Shown here one piece after another: positions 33,545 to 41,083 of a stretch of DNA of 64,000 nucleotides. Source of the stretch: Nocardioides pini. Lineage in GTDB: Bacteria > Actinomycetota > Actinomycetes > Propionibacteriales > Nocardioidaceae. The stretch covers positions 298,262 to 362,261 of the forward strand of contig NZ_JAPPUX010000005.1 of assembly GCF_026712185.1 (NCBI RefSeq). The letters are read 5' to 3'. Every line of letters starts with the position of its first letter. Positions within the stretch are counted from its first letter, which is position 1. Made by a program: the position numbers and the translations under genes. Under the pieces are notes generated by a model. That model saw only the letters and a program-made list of their open reading frames with translations, was not told the DNA's origin and did not search any database.

Positions 33545-33820
33545 CCGTGCACTTCCTCGCGCTGGGATGTGCTGACCGGGCACTTCCTCGCGCTGGGATG
33601 CGCTGACCGGGCACTTGCTCGCGCTGCAACGCGCTGACCGGGCACTTGCTGGCGGCCGACATGCAGCGACCGGGCGCACCCTGGAGGGTGCGCCCGGTCG
33701 TCGGTGCCAGCGCGAGGAAGTGCCCGGTGGGTGGTCCTCAGCGCGAGGAAGTGCCCGGTGGGGCGTCCTCAGCGCGAGGAAGTGCCCGGTGGGGGGTCCT
33801 CAGCGCGAGGACGTGCCCGC
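33542..33820. repeat. Mirrored array of a 31-base repeat (four direct, hairpin, four inverted)
   Basis: Direct copies (TGACCGGGCACTTCCTCGCG followed by variable bases) begin at 33542, 33573, 33604 and 33635, exactly 31 apart. Then a perfect inverted repeat at 33668-33699 has 15-base arms (GACCGGGCGCACCCT). Inverted copies (CAGCGCGAGGAAGTGCCCGG) begin at 33708, 33739, 33770 and 33801, again 31 apart. The last runs to the yceI stop. Copies have no unique spacers, so this is not CRISPR. The element fills the whole gap between convergent deaD and yceI. Confidence 0.9.
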
Positions 33821-34390
33821 TCAGGCGTTGCGGATCGCCGAGACGTCGAACTCGAGCTTGATCTTCTCGGAGACGAGGACGCCGCCGGTCTCGAGCGCGG
33901 CGTTCCAGGTGAGGCCCCAGTCCTTGCGGTTGATGGTGGTCTCGCCCTCGAAGCCGACGCGGGTGTTGCCGAACGGGTCGACGGCGGAGCCGGTCTGCTC
34001 GAACTCGATGGTGACCGGCTTGGTGACGTCCTTGATGGTCAGGTCGCCGGTGATGGTCCAGTCGCTGCCGTCGCGCTTCACGTCGGTGGAGGTGAAGGTC
34101 ATGGTCGGGTAGGTCTCGACGTCGAAGAAGTCGCCGGACTTGAGGTGGCCGTCGCGGTCCGCGCTGCCGGTGTCGACGGAGGCGACCTGGATGGTGAGGT
34201 CGACCTTGGACGCGGACGGGTTCGCCTCGTCGATGCGGGCGGTGCCCTCGAAGGCGCCGAACTGGCCGCGGACCTTGGTCACCATGGCGTGGCGGGCGAC
34301 GAAGCCGAGGCGGCTGTGGCTCGTGTCGAGGGTGTAGTCGCCGGTGGTGTCGTCGATGGCGGTGGTGGGGGCGTCGAAACCGGTGGTCAT
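33821..34390 (-). CDS. YceI family protein
   Basis: A 189-residue lipocalin-like protein that in the family binds a long-chain isoprenoid in a beta barrel. Family marks are YTLDTSHSRLGFVARHAMVT, the central SGDFFDVETYPTMTFTST and INRKDWGLTWNAALETGG. There is no signal peptide, so it is the cytoplasmic type common in actinobacteria. AGGAG precedes the ATG at 34390. It shares a candidate operator with the LLM oxidoreductase operon and ends against the mirrored repeat array. Confidence 0.92.
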   Translation of the reverse strand: MTTGFDAPTTAIDDTTGDYTLDTSHSRLGFVARHAMVTKVRGQFGAFEGTARIDEANPSASKVDLTIQVASVDTGSADRDGHLKSGDFFDVETYPTMTFTSTDVKRDGSDWTITGDLTIKDVTKPVTIEFEQTGSAVDPFGNTRVGFEGETTINRKDWGLTWNAALETGGVLVSEKIKLEFDVSAIRNA

Positions 34391-34414
34391 GGGGTGCTCC
34401 TGGGAAGAACGGTT

Positions 34415-34440
34415 GGTTGGTAGAACTTTCAACCATCATA
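34415..34440 (-). promoter_or_regulatory. Promoter and candidate operator of yceI
   Basis: On the minus strand TATGAT (34435-34440) is a good -10 and is followed at once by GGTTGAAAGTTCTACCAACC (34415-34434). A near match lies before the LLM gene at 15390-15408. A repressor bound here would block initiation. Confidence 0.5.
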
Positions 34441-34507
34441 ACGGGCCACCCCCGGAGTTCATTCCCGGGCGGCGCGAGCAATTTCCGTCCGCCGTGGAAA
34501 TGACGAC

Positions 34508-34536
34508 GAGCCACGCCCCCGATGGGGCGTGGCTCG
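34508..34536 (-). terminator. Strong hairpin terminator after the small MSKQ gene
   Basis: CGAGCCACGCCCC and GGGGCGTGGCTCG form a perfect 13-base stem around a short CGAT loop, 15 bases after the stop of the 34552-34677 gene and before the yceI promoter. Confidence 0.6.
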
Positions 34537-34551
34537 TGCGTGTGGGCTGGG

Positions 34552-34677
34552 TCAGGCGGCCCGGGTCTCGACCGTCCCGACGGTCGACCAGCGTGCCTCC
34601 ATGTGGGTCCGACCCGACGCGTCCGTGACGGCGACCCAGGTGCAGGCCGGCCGGCCGGTCATCGACTGCTTGCTCAT
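34552..34677 (-). CDS. Small hypothetical protein (41 aa)
   Basis: Starts MSKQSMTGRPACTWVAVTDA and is 41 residues long. GGGAGG lies 6 bases before the ATG, and a strong hairpin follows the stop, so it looks like a real self-contained gene. The composition is polar with one Cys and two Trp; no membrane segment or known domain is seen. It lies beside a structured intergenic region on the upstream side. Confidence 0.55.
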   Translation of the reverse strand: MSKQSMTGRPACTWVAVTDASGRTHMEARWSTVGTVETRAA

Positions 34678-34781
34678 GTGACACCTCCCGTTCACCTTGT
34701 GTTCACCTAGGTTAGCACGTCCCCACCGGCACACCATCGTTTCGCTCCAGCTCGCCGCACCTCCTCCACCTGGCTCCCACG

Positions 34782-34887
34782 AGCCGACCGGGATCGGCTT
34801 CGCTGCCCCACTTGTGACGGAAGGGATCCGTCAGGACCGAGCGCCGCAAGGCGACATTGGGGATTCCTGCCCGATTTCGGGCAGGAA
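34782..34887 (+). ncRNA. Candidate structured small RNA (four hairpins)
   Basis: Four perfect stem-loops lie in 106 bases: 34782-34799 (AGCCGA/TCGGCT), 34815-34833 (TGACGG/CCGTCA), 34842-34853 (CGCC-GCAA-GGCG, a GNRA-type loop) and 34864-34887 (TTCCTGCCCG-ATTT-CGGGCAGGAA). The last could be a terminator. The following gene appears leaderless, so this would not be its leader. The strand is uncertain, and no known RNA family was recognised. Confidence 0.35.
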
Positions 34888-34912
34888 GTTGTCACTCGAC
34901 CGCGACGCGGCG

Positions 34913-34918
34913 CATCAT
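34913..34918 (+). promoter_or_regulatory. -10 element of the small gene before glmS
   Basis: CATCAT ends 6 bases before the GTG at 34925. Confidence 0.4.
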
Positions 34919-34924
34919 CGTCCG

Positions 34925-35185
34925 GTGCCGGACCCCGCCCTCGTCGCCCACGTCGTCGCCACCACGTCGCTGACGCCCGGCGAGGCCGCCCGGGTCGTCG
35001 AGGACGTCATCGCCTTCCACGCCCAGCAGGTGGAGGACTACGTCCGGGCCCGCCACGCGAGCCTCAAGACGTACGGCGCCAAGAACCCCGAGATCTTCGC
35101 GCGGATCGCCGAGGAGCTCGCCCACCGTGTCGTCGCCGCCCCGGACCTGTCCGAGCGGCAGCTGCGACGCATCGTCTACGGATAG
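34925..35185 (+). CDS. Small conserved-type protein preceding glmS
   Basis: An 86-residue helical protein starting MPDPALVAHVVATTSLTPGE from the GTG at 34925. The sequence is soluble, rich in Ala/Glu/Arg, with EDVIAFHAQQVEDYVRARHA and a conserved-looking RRIVYG end. Its stop is 11 bases before the glmS ATG, so the two are probably co-transcribed. I do not recognise a family. A longer reading to 34697 would run through the hairpin region and is rejected. Confidence 0.65.
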   Translation: MPDPALVAHVVATTSLTPGEAARVVEDVIAFHAQQVEDYVRARHASLKTYGAKNPEIFARIAEELAHRVVAAPDLSERQLRRIVYG

Positions 35186-35196
35186 GAACACGACAC

Positions 35197-37020
35197 ATGT
35201 GTGGAATCGTCGGCTACATCGGCCGTCAGGAGGCGGCTCCGGTCGTCCTGGAGGGCCTGACCCGGCTCGAGCACCGCGGCTACGACTCGGCCGGTGTCGC
35301 GGTCCTGGGGGGCCGGGGCATCCGGGTGGCCAAGCAGGCCGGGCGGGTGCGCGACCTGGGCGACGCCCTCCCCAAGCGGTTCGCCGGCGCCACCGGCATC
35401 GGCCACACGCGCTGGGCGACGCACGGACCCGCGACGCACGCCAACGCCCACCCGCACACCGACGAGGCCGGTCGGGTGGCGGTCGTCCACAACGGGATCA
35501 TCGACAACTCGGCCGCGCTGCGCTCCGAGCTCGCCGACGCCGGCGTCACGCTCGCCAGCGACACCGACACCGAGGTGCTCGCCCACCTGGTCGCCCGCAG
35601 CGACGCGGACACGCTCGAGGGCAAGGTCCGCGACGCGCTCGGCGCGGTGGTCGGGACGTACGGCCTCGCCGTGCTCCACGCCGACTTCCCCGACCGGATC
35701 GTCGTCGCACGCAACGGCAGTCCGCTGGTGGTGGGCGTGGGCGACAAGGAGATGTACGTCGCCTCCGACCTCGCCGCGATCGTGCGGCACACGACGACCG
35801 TCGCGGTCCTCGACGACGGGGAGATGGCCACCGTCACCGCGGCCGGCTTCAGCACGATGCGCCACAGCGACCTGGTCGCGACCGGCAAGACGGCGGCGGA
35901 GGTCGACGTGGACGCGGCGGCGTACGAGGCCGGTGAGCACGAGTCGTTCATGCGCAAGGAGATCCTCGAGCAGCCGACCACGGCGCAGGCCGTGCTGCGC
36001 GGCCGCCTCGACGAGCGCTTCGGCACCGCCCACCTCGGCGGCCTCGACATGGACGCGCGCGAGCTGCGGGCCGTGCGCCGCGTCAAGATCCTGGGCTGCG
36101 GCTCGGCCTACTACGTCGGCCAGATGGGTGCCGCGCTGATCGAGGAGCTGGCCCGCATCCCGGCCGACGCCGAGGCGGCCAGCGAGTTCCGCTACCGCGA
36201 CCCGGTGATCGAGCCCGACACCCTCTACGTGGCGGTCAGCCAGTCCGGCGAGACCATCGACACCCTGCTGGCGGTGCAGGAGGTACGCCGCAAGGGCGGG
36301 CGCTGCGTGGGTCTCGTCAACGTCGTCGGGTCGGCGATCGCCCGCGAGTGCGACGGCGGGATCTACCTGCACGCCGGGCCCGAGGTCGCCGTGGCCAGCA
36401 CCAAGGCGCTGACCAACATGTTCCTCGCCTTCGCGCTGCTCGCCCTCCAGCTCGGCCGGGTGCGCGACCTGTCCATCGCCGACGGCAAGCGGCTCGTCGC
36501 CGGGCTGGAGAGGCTGCCGGGTCAGATCGAGGAGGTCCTGGCCGGCGAGGCCGACCTGGTCGAGGTCGCCCGGGACCTCGCCGAGGCCCGCAGCCTGTTC
36601 TTCATCGGCAGGGTGCGCGGCTTCCCGGTGGCGCGCGAGGGCGCCCAGAAGTTCAAGGAGATCAGCTACCGGCACGCGGAGGCCTACCAGACCTCCGAGC
36701 TCAAGCACGGCCCGCTCGCCCTCATCGACCCCGAGGTGCCGACCGTCGCGCTCGTCCCGCACGACGAGCTGGCCGAGCGCAACGTCGGTGCGCTGCACGA
36801 GATCGAGGCGCGCAAGGGACCGCTCGTGGTCATCACCCACGAGGGGGTCGACCTCGGCGAGGTCACCGCCCGCCGCATCGTCGTACCCCGCAACGAGCCC
36901 GAGCTCGACCCGATCCTGCTCAACGTCCCGCTCCAGCTGCTGGCCTACCACGCGGCCCAGCACCTCGGTCACGACATCGACAAGCCCCGCAACCTCGCGA
37001 AGTCGGTCACCGTGGAGTAG
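35197..37020 (+). CDS. glmS: Glutamine--fructose-6-phosphate aminotransferase
   Basis: Makes glucosamine-6-phosphate from fructose-6-phosphate and glutamine, the first step to peptidoglycan and teichoic acid amino sugars. The 607-residue protein begins MCGIVGYIG with the catalytic Cys2 of the glutaminase domain, then HRGYDSAGVA and GHTRWATHG. Two SIS domains follow: KILGCGSAYYVGQMGAALIE with SQSGETIDT, and ASTKALTNM with FFIGRVRGFPVAREGAQKFK. It ends LAKSVTVE, the typical C-terminus. Full length. A hairpin after the stop probably ends the transcript. Confidence 0.97.
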   Translation: MCGIVGYIGRQEAAPVVLEGLTRLEHRGYDSAGVAVLGGRGIRVAKQAGRVRDLGDALPKRFAGATGIGHTRWATHGPATHANAHPHTDEAGRVAVVHNGIIDNSAALRSELADAGVTLASDTDTEVLAHLVARSDADTLEGKVRDALGAVVGTYGLAVLHADFPDRIVVARNGSPLVVGVGDKEMYVASDLAAIVRHTTTVAVLDDGEMATVTAAGFSTMRHSDLVATGKTAAEVDVDAAAYEAGEHESFMRKEILEQPTTAQAVLRGRLDERFGTAHLGGLDMDARELRAVRRVKILGCGSAYYVGQMGAALIEELARIPADAEAASEFRYRDPVIEPDTLYVAVSQSGETIDTLLAVQEVRRKGGRCVGLVNVVGSAIARECDGGIYLHAGPEVAVASTKALTNMFLAFALLALQLGRVRDLSIADGKRLVAGLERLPGQIEEVLAGEADLVEVARDLAEARSLFFIGRVRGFPVAREGAQKFKEISYRHAEAYQTSELKHGPLALIDPEVPTVALVPHDELAERNVGALHEIEARKGPLVVITHEGVDLGEVTARRIVVPRNEPELDPILLNVPLQLLAYHAAQHLGHDIDKPRNLAKSVTVE

Positions 37021-37088
37021 GAGAACGAGCCGGTCACGAGCGAGCGGACACAGGCGAAGCGGAGCGAGCCCATGAAATGGGACTGGCC

Positions 37089-37118
37089 GCCCCTTGCCGC
37101 ATGGGGTCGGCAAGGGGC
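37089..37118 (+). terminator. Hairpin terminator after glmS
   Basis: GCCCCTTGCC and GGCAAGGGGC form a perfect 10-base stem with a 10-base loop, 69 bases after the glmS stop and before the convergent glpD stop. The remaining part of 37021-37200 shows no gene. Confidence 0.6.
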
Positions 37119-37200
37119 GCGCCGTGGAGAACCCTCCCATCGGGCCTGCGTCCTGTCCGGGGTTCGCGGCAACTCCGGAGGGATTTTGCTGTCGTCTGGA

Positions 37201-38748
37201 TCACGTCGTGCCGGCGGCGGCCGCGGCGAGCCGCAGGGCCCGGCGGGCGAGGGGTTCCGCGACCGCGCGGTCGGCGGTGACGAGGCCCACGCGGGTACGC
37301 CGGTCGAGGAGGTCGTCGGCGTCGTGGGCACCCTCGTGGGTCACCGCGAAGACCAGCTCGGCGAGCGTGACCGGGACGACCTCGGAGGCCGGGGCGAGCA
37401 GCTCGTCGTCGGTCAGCCCGGTGACCTCGCGCGCGCTGGCGAGCACCAGCGCGGCGTCGGTGCCGAAGCGTCGTACGAGCCGGGCGGGGGCGGTGGAGCG
37501 GCGCAGCTCGTCGGGCCCGGCGGCGCCGAGGAGGGGGAGCGAGGCCGTGCGGCACGGTCCCGCGTCGAGGCGCCCGGCGGCGACCAGTGAGTCGAGGGTG
37601 TCCTGCGCCATCCGCCGGTAGGTCGTCAGCTTGCCGCCGACCACGGTGGTCACGCCGGTGGTGGACGTGAGGATGGCGTGGCGGCGCGACAGGTCGGACG
37701 TCGCGTCCGTGCCGGCGACCTCGAGCAGCGGCCGGAGGCCGGCGAACGCGCCGACGACGTCGCTGCGGGTCGGGGGCGTGGTGAAGGCCGAGGCCACGAC
37801 GTCGAGCAGGAAGTCGATCTCGGCCTCGCTCGGGGTGGGCACGTCGGGCACGGGTCCGGACACGGGCTCGTCGGTGAGGCCGACGTAGATGGTGCCGTCG
37901 GGCTGGGGGAGGACCATCGCGAAGCGCGCGCTCGTGCCGGGGATGGGCACCATCACCGCGACCCGGGTGTGCGGCAGGGCGGAGCCGCGCAGGACGAGGT
38001 GGGTGCCGCGGCTCGGCCGCAGCCGCACCTGCTCGTCGAGGCCGCCGGCCCAGACGCCGGTCGCGTTGACGACCGCCTTCGCGCGGACGTCGTACGTCGC
38101 CCCGGTGAGCTCGTCGCGCACGGCGACGGCGGTGCCGGTCGCGGAGGTGACGCGGGCACGGGTGCGGACGTGGGCGCCGTACGACGCCGCGGTGCGGGCC
38201 ACGGTGACGACGAGCCGGGCGTCGTCCTCAAGCTGGCCGTCCCACGCGAGCAGCCCGCCGCGCAGGGTGTCGGCGCGCAGGGCGGGTGCGAGGCCGAGGG
38301 TCTCGGTGGCGTTGAGCCGGCGGGGTCGCGGGAGCGTGCGGGTGGTGGTGCGGGCGCTGCGTCGCAGGGCGTCGCCGGCCTGGAGGCCGCCCCACGTGAA
38401 CGCCGTGCGGCTGCGCGGCATCGCGTCGTTGACCGGGGTCAGCATCGGCAGCGGGTGGACGAGGTGCGGCGCGGTGACCTCCATGAGGATGCCGCGCTCG
38501 ACGGCGCTCTCGCGGGCGATGGCGAGCTGGCCCTGCGCGAGGTAGCGCAGGCCGCCGTGCACGAGCTTCGACGACCAGCGCGACGTGCCGAACGCCAGGT
38601 CGTGCGCGTCGACGGCGAGCACCGTCAGCCCGCGGGTCACGGCGTCGAGGGCGGCACCGGCGCCGGTGATGCCGAGGCCGACCACCACGACGTCCACCTC
38701 GTCGGGGATGCCGACGAGGCCGGGGACGATGCGGCGGGCCGGCTGCAT
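37201..38748 (-). CDS. glpD: Glycerol-3-phosphate dehydrogenase (FAD-dependent, aerobic type)
   Basis: Oxidises glycerol-3-phosphate to dihydroxyacetone phosphate and passes electrons to the quinone pool. The 515-residue protein starts with the FAD-binding motif VVVGLGITGAGAALDAVTRG, followed by GTSRWSSKLVHGGLRYL and the VVNATGVWAG block. It ends with the C-terminal helical domain typical of GlpD. Its ATG overlaps the TetR stop (ATGA), so it is expressed with that regulator from the divergent promoter region. This links it to the AGPS-like oxidase across the operator. Confidence 0.9.
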   Translation of the reverse strand: MQPARRIVPGLVGIPDEVDVVVVGLGITGAGAALDAVTRGLTVLAVDAHDLAFGTSRWSSKLVHGGLRYLAQGQLAIARESAVERGILMEVTAPHLVHPLPMLTPVNDAMPRSRTAFTWGGLQAGDALRRSARTTTRTLPRPRRLNATETLGLAPALRADTLRGGLLAWDGQLEDDARLVVTVARTAASYGAHVRTRARVTSATGTAVAVRDELTGATYDVRAKAVVNATGVWAGGLDEQVRLRPSRGTHLVLRGSALPHTRVAVMVPIPGTSARFAMVLPQPDGTIYVGLTDEPVSGPVPDVPTPSEAEIDFLLDVVASAFTTPPTRSDVVGAFAGLRPLLEVAGTDATSDLSRRHAILTSTTGVTTVVGGKLTTYRRMAQDTLDSLVAAGRLDAGPCRTASLPLLGAAGPDELRRSTAPARLVRRFGTDAALVLASAREVTGLTDDELLAPASEVVPVTLAELVFAVTHEGAHDADDLLDRRTRVGLVTADRAVAEPLARRALRLAAAAAGTT

Positions 38749-39350
38749 CAGGGCTCCAGGGTGCGGGCGACGGCGCGGGCGTACTCCGCGTCGAGGTCGT
38801 CGAGCCCGATCCGGTCGTCGGTCATCGTGCGTGCGGAGAAGACGAACCCGTGTCCGGCCAGGGTCAGCGACCGCGCCATCAGCACCGGGTCGCCCGCGCG
38901 GATCGCGCCCGAGGCCTGGCCGCTGGCGATCTCGGCCGCGAGGATCTCGACGAGCGCCTCCTGCGAGCGCCCGCGACGGTCAAGCAGGTAGGGCAGCATC
39001 AGGTCGGGGTCGAGCTCGACGATGCGGACGAAGAGCTCGTTGTCGCGAAGTGCCCGGACCGTGGCGAGCGCGGCCTCGGCGATGCCCGCGGGGGTCGTCG
39101 TGTCGACGGCGGCGACCTGGGTCGCGGCGGCGATGCCGACCCACTCGCGCGTCATCAGGTCGCCGAGCAGCGAGCCCATGTCGGGCCAGGCGCGGTAGAT
39201 CGTCATTCGGGAGACACCGGCGCGCCTCGCGACCTCGGTGAGCGTCGTACGCCGCCAGCCGACGTCGAGGATGCAGGCGCGGGCGGCGTCGAGGTAGCCG
39301 TCGAGCCGGGGGTCGGCCGCCGGCCGTTCGGTGTGACGAAGTGACGACAT
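38748..39350 (-). CDS. TetR family regulator of glpD and the divergent oxidase
   Basis: A 200-residue TetR-type repressor. The N-terminal helix-turn-helix is ILDVGWRRTTLTEVARRAGV followed by SRMTIYRAWPDMGSLLGDLM; the remaining helices form the ligand domain (ARDNELF-like RALRDNELFVRIVELDP). The gene is translationally coupled to glpD and divergent from an FAD oxidase with only 17 bases between start codons. A 29-base palindrome covers both starts, so autoregulation is very likely. Confidence 0.85.
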   Translation of the reverse strand: MSSLRHTERPAADPRLDGYLDAARACILDVGWRRTTLTEVARRAGVSRMTIYRAWPDMGSLLGDLMTREWVGIAAATQVAAVDTTTPAGIAEAALATVRALRDNELFVRIVELDPDLMLPYLLDRRGRSQEALVEILAAEIASGQASGAIRAGDPVLMARSLTLAGHGFVFSARTMTDDRIGLDDLDAEYARAVARTLEP

Positions 39351-39373
39351 GTGTCACACTGTAACGCATGTCG
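39345..39373. promoter_or_regulatory. Palindromic TetR operator between glpD regulator and AGPS-like oxidase
   Basis: A 29-base imperfect palindrome with outer arms CGACATG and CATGTCG and inner GTGTCACACTGTAAC spans both ATG codons. The -10 CACACT of the oxidase gene (39355-39360, 7 bases before its ATG) lies inside it. Confidence 0.6.
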
Positions 39374-40951
39374 ACCGAGACCCCCTCGCCCGAGATGCAC
39401 CCGCAGCGCTGGGGCGACCCCGCGACCGCCACCGTCCTGCCGGACTCGGCCCTCGGCCTGGTCGAGCTCGCCTTCGGGCTCCAGGACCGCCCGCCGGTCA
39501 CGGGCGCGACGCCGCCTCCGGCGGCACTGGACGACGCGGTGCTCGACGGGCTCCGGGCGATCGTCGGCGACCAGCACGTGCTGACCGACGACGCGACCCG
39601 GACGCTCCGCACCCGCGGCAAGTCCACCCCGGACCTGCTCCGCGCCCGTGCCGGCGACCTCGACGACGCACCCGACGCGGTCGTCCGCCCGGAGGGGCAC
39701 GACGAGGTGGCGGCCGTCCTCGCGTGGGCGGTCGAGCACCGGGTGGCGGTCGTCCCCTTCGGCGGCGGGACCTCGGTCACCGGGGGCCTGGCCGCGCGTC
39801 GTGACGGGTTCGCGGGCGTGGTCAGCCTCGACCTGGTGCGGATGAAGCGGCTGCTCGACGTCGACGAGGTCTCCATGACCGCGACCCTCGAGCCGGGGCT
39901 GCGCGGCCCCGAGGCCGAGGCCGTCCTCGCCGGGCACGGACTGACGCTCGGCCACTACCCCCAGTCCTTCCGGCACGCGTCGATCGGCGGCTTCGCGGCC
40001 ACGCGCTCGAGCGGGCAGTCGAGCGCCGGCTACGGACGCTTCGACGCGATGGTGGTGGGCCTGACCGCGGCCACACCGACCGGGACGCTGCACCTCGGCT
40101 CCTCGCCCGCGAACGCCGCCGGGCCCGACCTCCGCCAGCTGCTGCTGGGCTCGGAGGGCGCCTTCGGCGTCATCACCTCCGTCACGGTGCGGGTACGACG
40201 TGCGCCCGCCGTGACGTCGTACGAGGGGTGGCGGTGGCCGTCCTTCGACGCGGGCTCCGACGCGATGCGCACCCTGGCGCAGGCCGTGCTGCTGCCGACC
40301 GTGCTGCGGCTGTCCGACGAGTCCGAGACGGCGATCAACCTCGCCGACCCCTCCTCCATCGGCGGCACCGACGACCCCGGCTGCCTGATGGTCACCGGCT
40401 ACGAGGGCACCGAGGAGCAGGTCGCGGCCCGCCGCGCGGCGGTGACGGCCGTCCTGGCCGGGCTCGGCGGGACCCCGCTCGGCACCGAGCCGGGCGAGAG
40501 GTGGGCGCACGGCCGCTTCGACGGTCCCTACCTCCGCGACGCGCTCCTCGACCACGGCGTGCTCGTCGAGACCCTCGAGACAGCCACCTTCTGGTCGAAC
40601 CGCGAGCGCTTGTACGCCGACGTCCGGGCCGCGCTCACCGGGTCGCTCGGCGAGGGGTCGCTCGTGCTGTGCCACGTCTCCCACGTCTACGAGACCGGCT
40701 GCTCGCTCTACTTCACCGTCGCCGCCCGGCAGGACGAGGACCCCCTCGCCCAGTGGCGGGCGGCGAAGGACGCGGCGAGCGAGGCCATCGTCGCGGCGGG
40801 CGCGACGATCACCCATCACCACGCGATCGGCACCGACCACAAGCCGTGGCTCGCCCGTGAGATCGGGGACGTCGGCGTGCGCGTGCTCCGCGCCGTCAAG
40901 GCCGAGCTCGACCCGACGGGGATCCTGAACCCCGGGGTGCTGATCCCCTAG
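39368..40951 (+). CDS. FAD-binding oxidase of the alkyldihydroxyacetonephosphate synthase (AGPS) type
   Basis: A 527-residue protein of the vanillyl-alcohol-oxidase (PCMH-type FAD) family. FAD motifs are VVPFGGGTSVTGGL and LTLGHYPQSFRHASIGGFAA; the C-terminal half has LCHVSHVYETGCSLYFT and THHHAIGTDHKPWLARE, characteristic of AGPS-like enzymes, which in eukaryotes make the ether bond of plasmalogens from acyl-DHAP. Bacterial members are common in actinobacteria but their substrates are mostly unproven. It is divergent from TetR-glpD; glpD makes DHAP, which fits an ether-lipid route (inference). An ATG at 39395 is an alternative start. Confidence 0.85.
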   Translation: MSTETPSPEMHPQRWGDPATATVLPDSALGLVELAFGLQDRPPVTGATPPPAALDDAVLDGLRAIVGDQHVLTDDATRTLRTRGKSTPDLLRARAGDLDDAPDAVVRPEGHDEVAAVLAWAVEHRVAVVPFGGGTSVTGGLAARRDGFAGVVSLDLVRMKRLLDVDEVSMTATLEPGLRGPEAEAVLAGHGLTLGHYPQSFRHASIGGFAATRSSGQSSAGYGRFDAMVVGLTAATPTGTLHLGSSPANAAGPDLRQLLLGSEGAFGVITSVTVRVRRAPAVTSYEGWRWPSFDAGSDAMRTLAQAVLLPTVLRLSDESETAINLADPSSIGGTDDPGCLMVTGYEGTEEQVAARRAAVTAVLAGLGGTPLGTEPGERWAHGRFDGPYLRDALLDHGVLVETLETATFWSNRERLYADVRAALTGSLGEGSLVLCHVSHVYETGCSLYFTVAARQDEDPLAQWRAAKDAASEAIVAAGATITHHHAIGTDHKPWLAREIGDVGVRVLRAVKAELDPTGILNPGVLIP

Positions 40952-40952
40952 C

Positions 40953-41074
40953 CCCGTCGCTGCGTCATACGGATCGGGACGTATGGGTGCGGGTTCGTAT
41001 GACGCTCGGTCCCCTGACCCGTCGCTGCGTCACACGGATCGGGACGTATGGGTGCAGGTTCGTATGACGCTGGG
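40953..41074. repeat. Two tandem palindromic elements of about 57 bases
   Basis: Copies begin at 40953 and 41018 (65-base pitch) and are nearly identical. Each contains GCGTCATACG (first copy 40962-40971; GCGTCACACG in the second) and its reverse complement CGTATGACGC (40996-41005 and 41061-41070), with an internal CGTATGGGTGC. They lie between the convergent oxidase and pirin genes. Confidence 0.7.
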
Positions 41075-41083
41075 GGGCGGCGG

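Noticed and set aside
33542..33820. Regularly spaced 31-base repeats resembling CRISPR
   Set aside because: Copies follow each other without unique spacers, the second half is inverted, and no cas gene lies nearby.
34782..34887. glmS-type ribozyme or a known riboswitch before glmS
   Set aside because: The hairpins do not match the glmS ribozyme or any riboswitch pattern I recognise, and a gene with its own promoter lies between them and glmS.
35176..37140. Long open frame on the minus strand across glmS (and similar frames across copA, GH1, DUF5682 and others)
   Set aside because: They are shadows caused by high GC content at the third position; the plus-strand frames carry clear domain motifs and the shadows do not.
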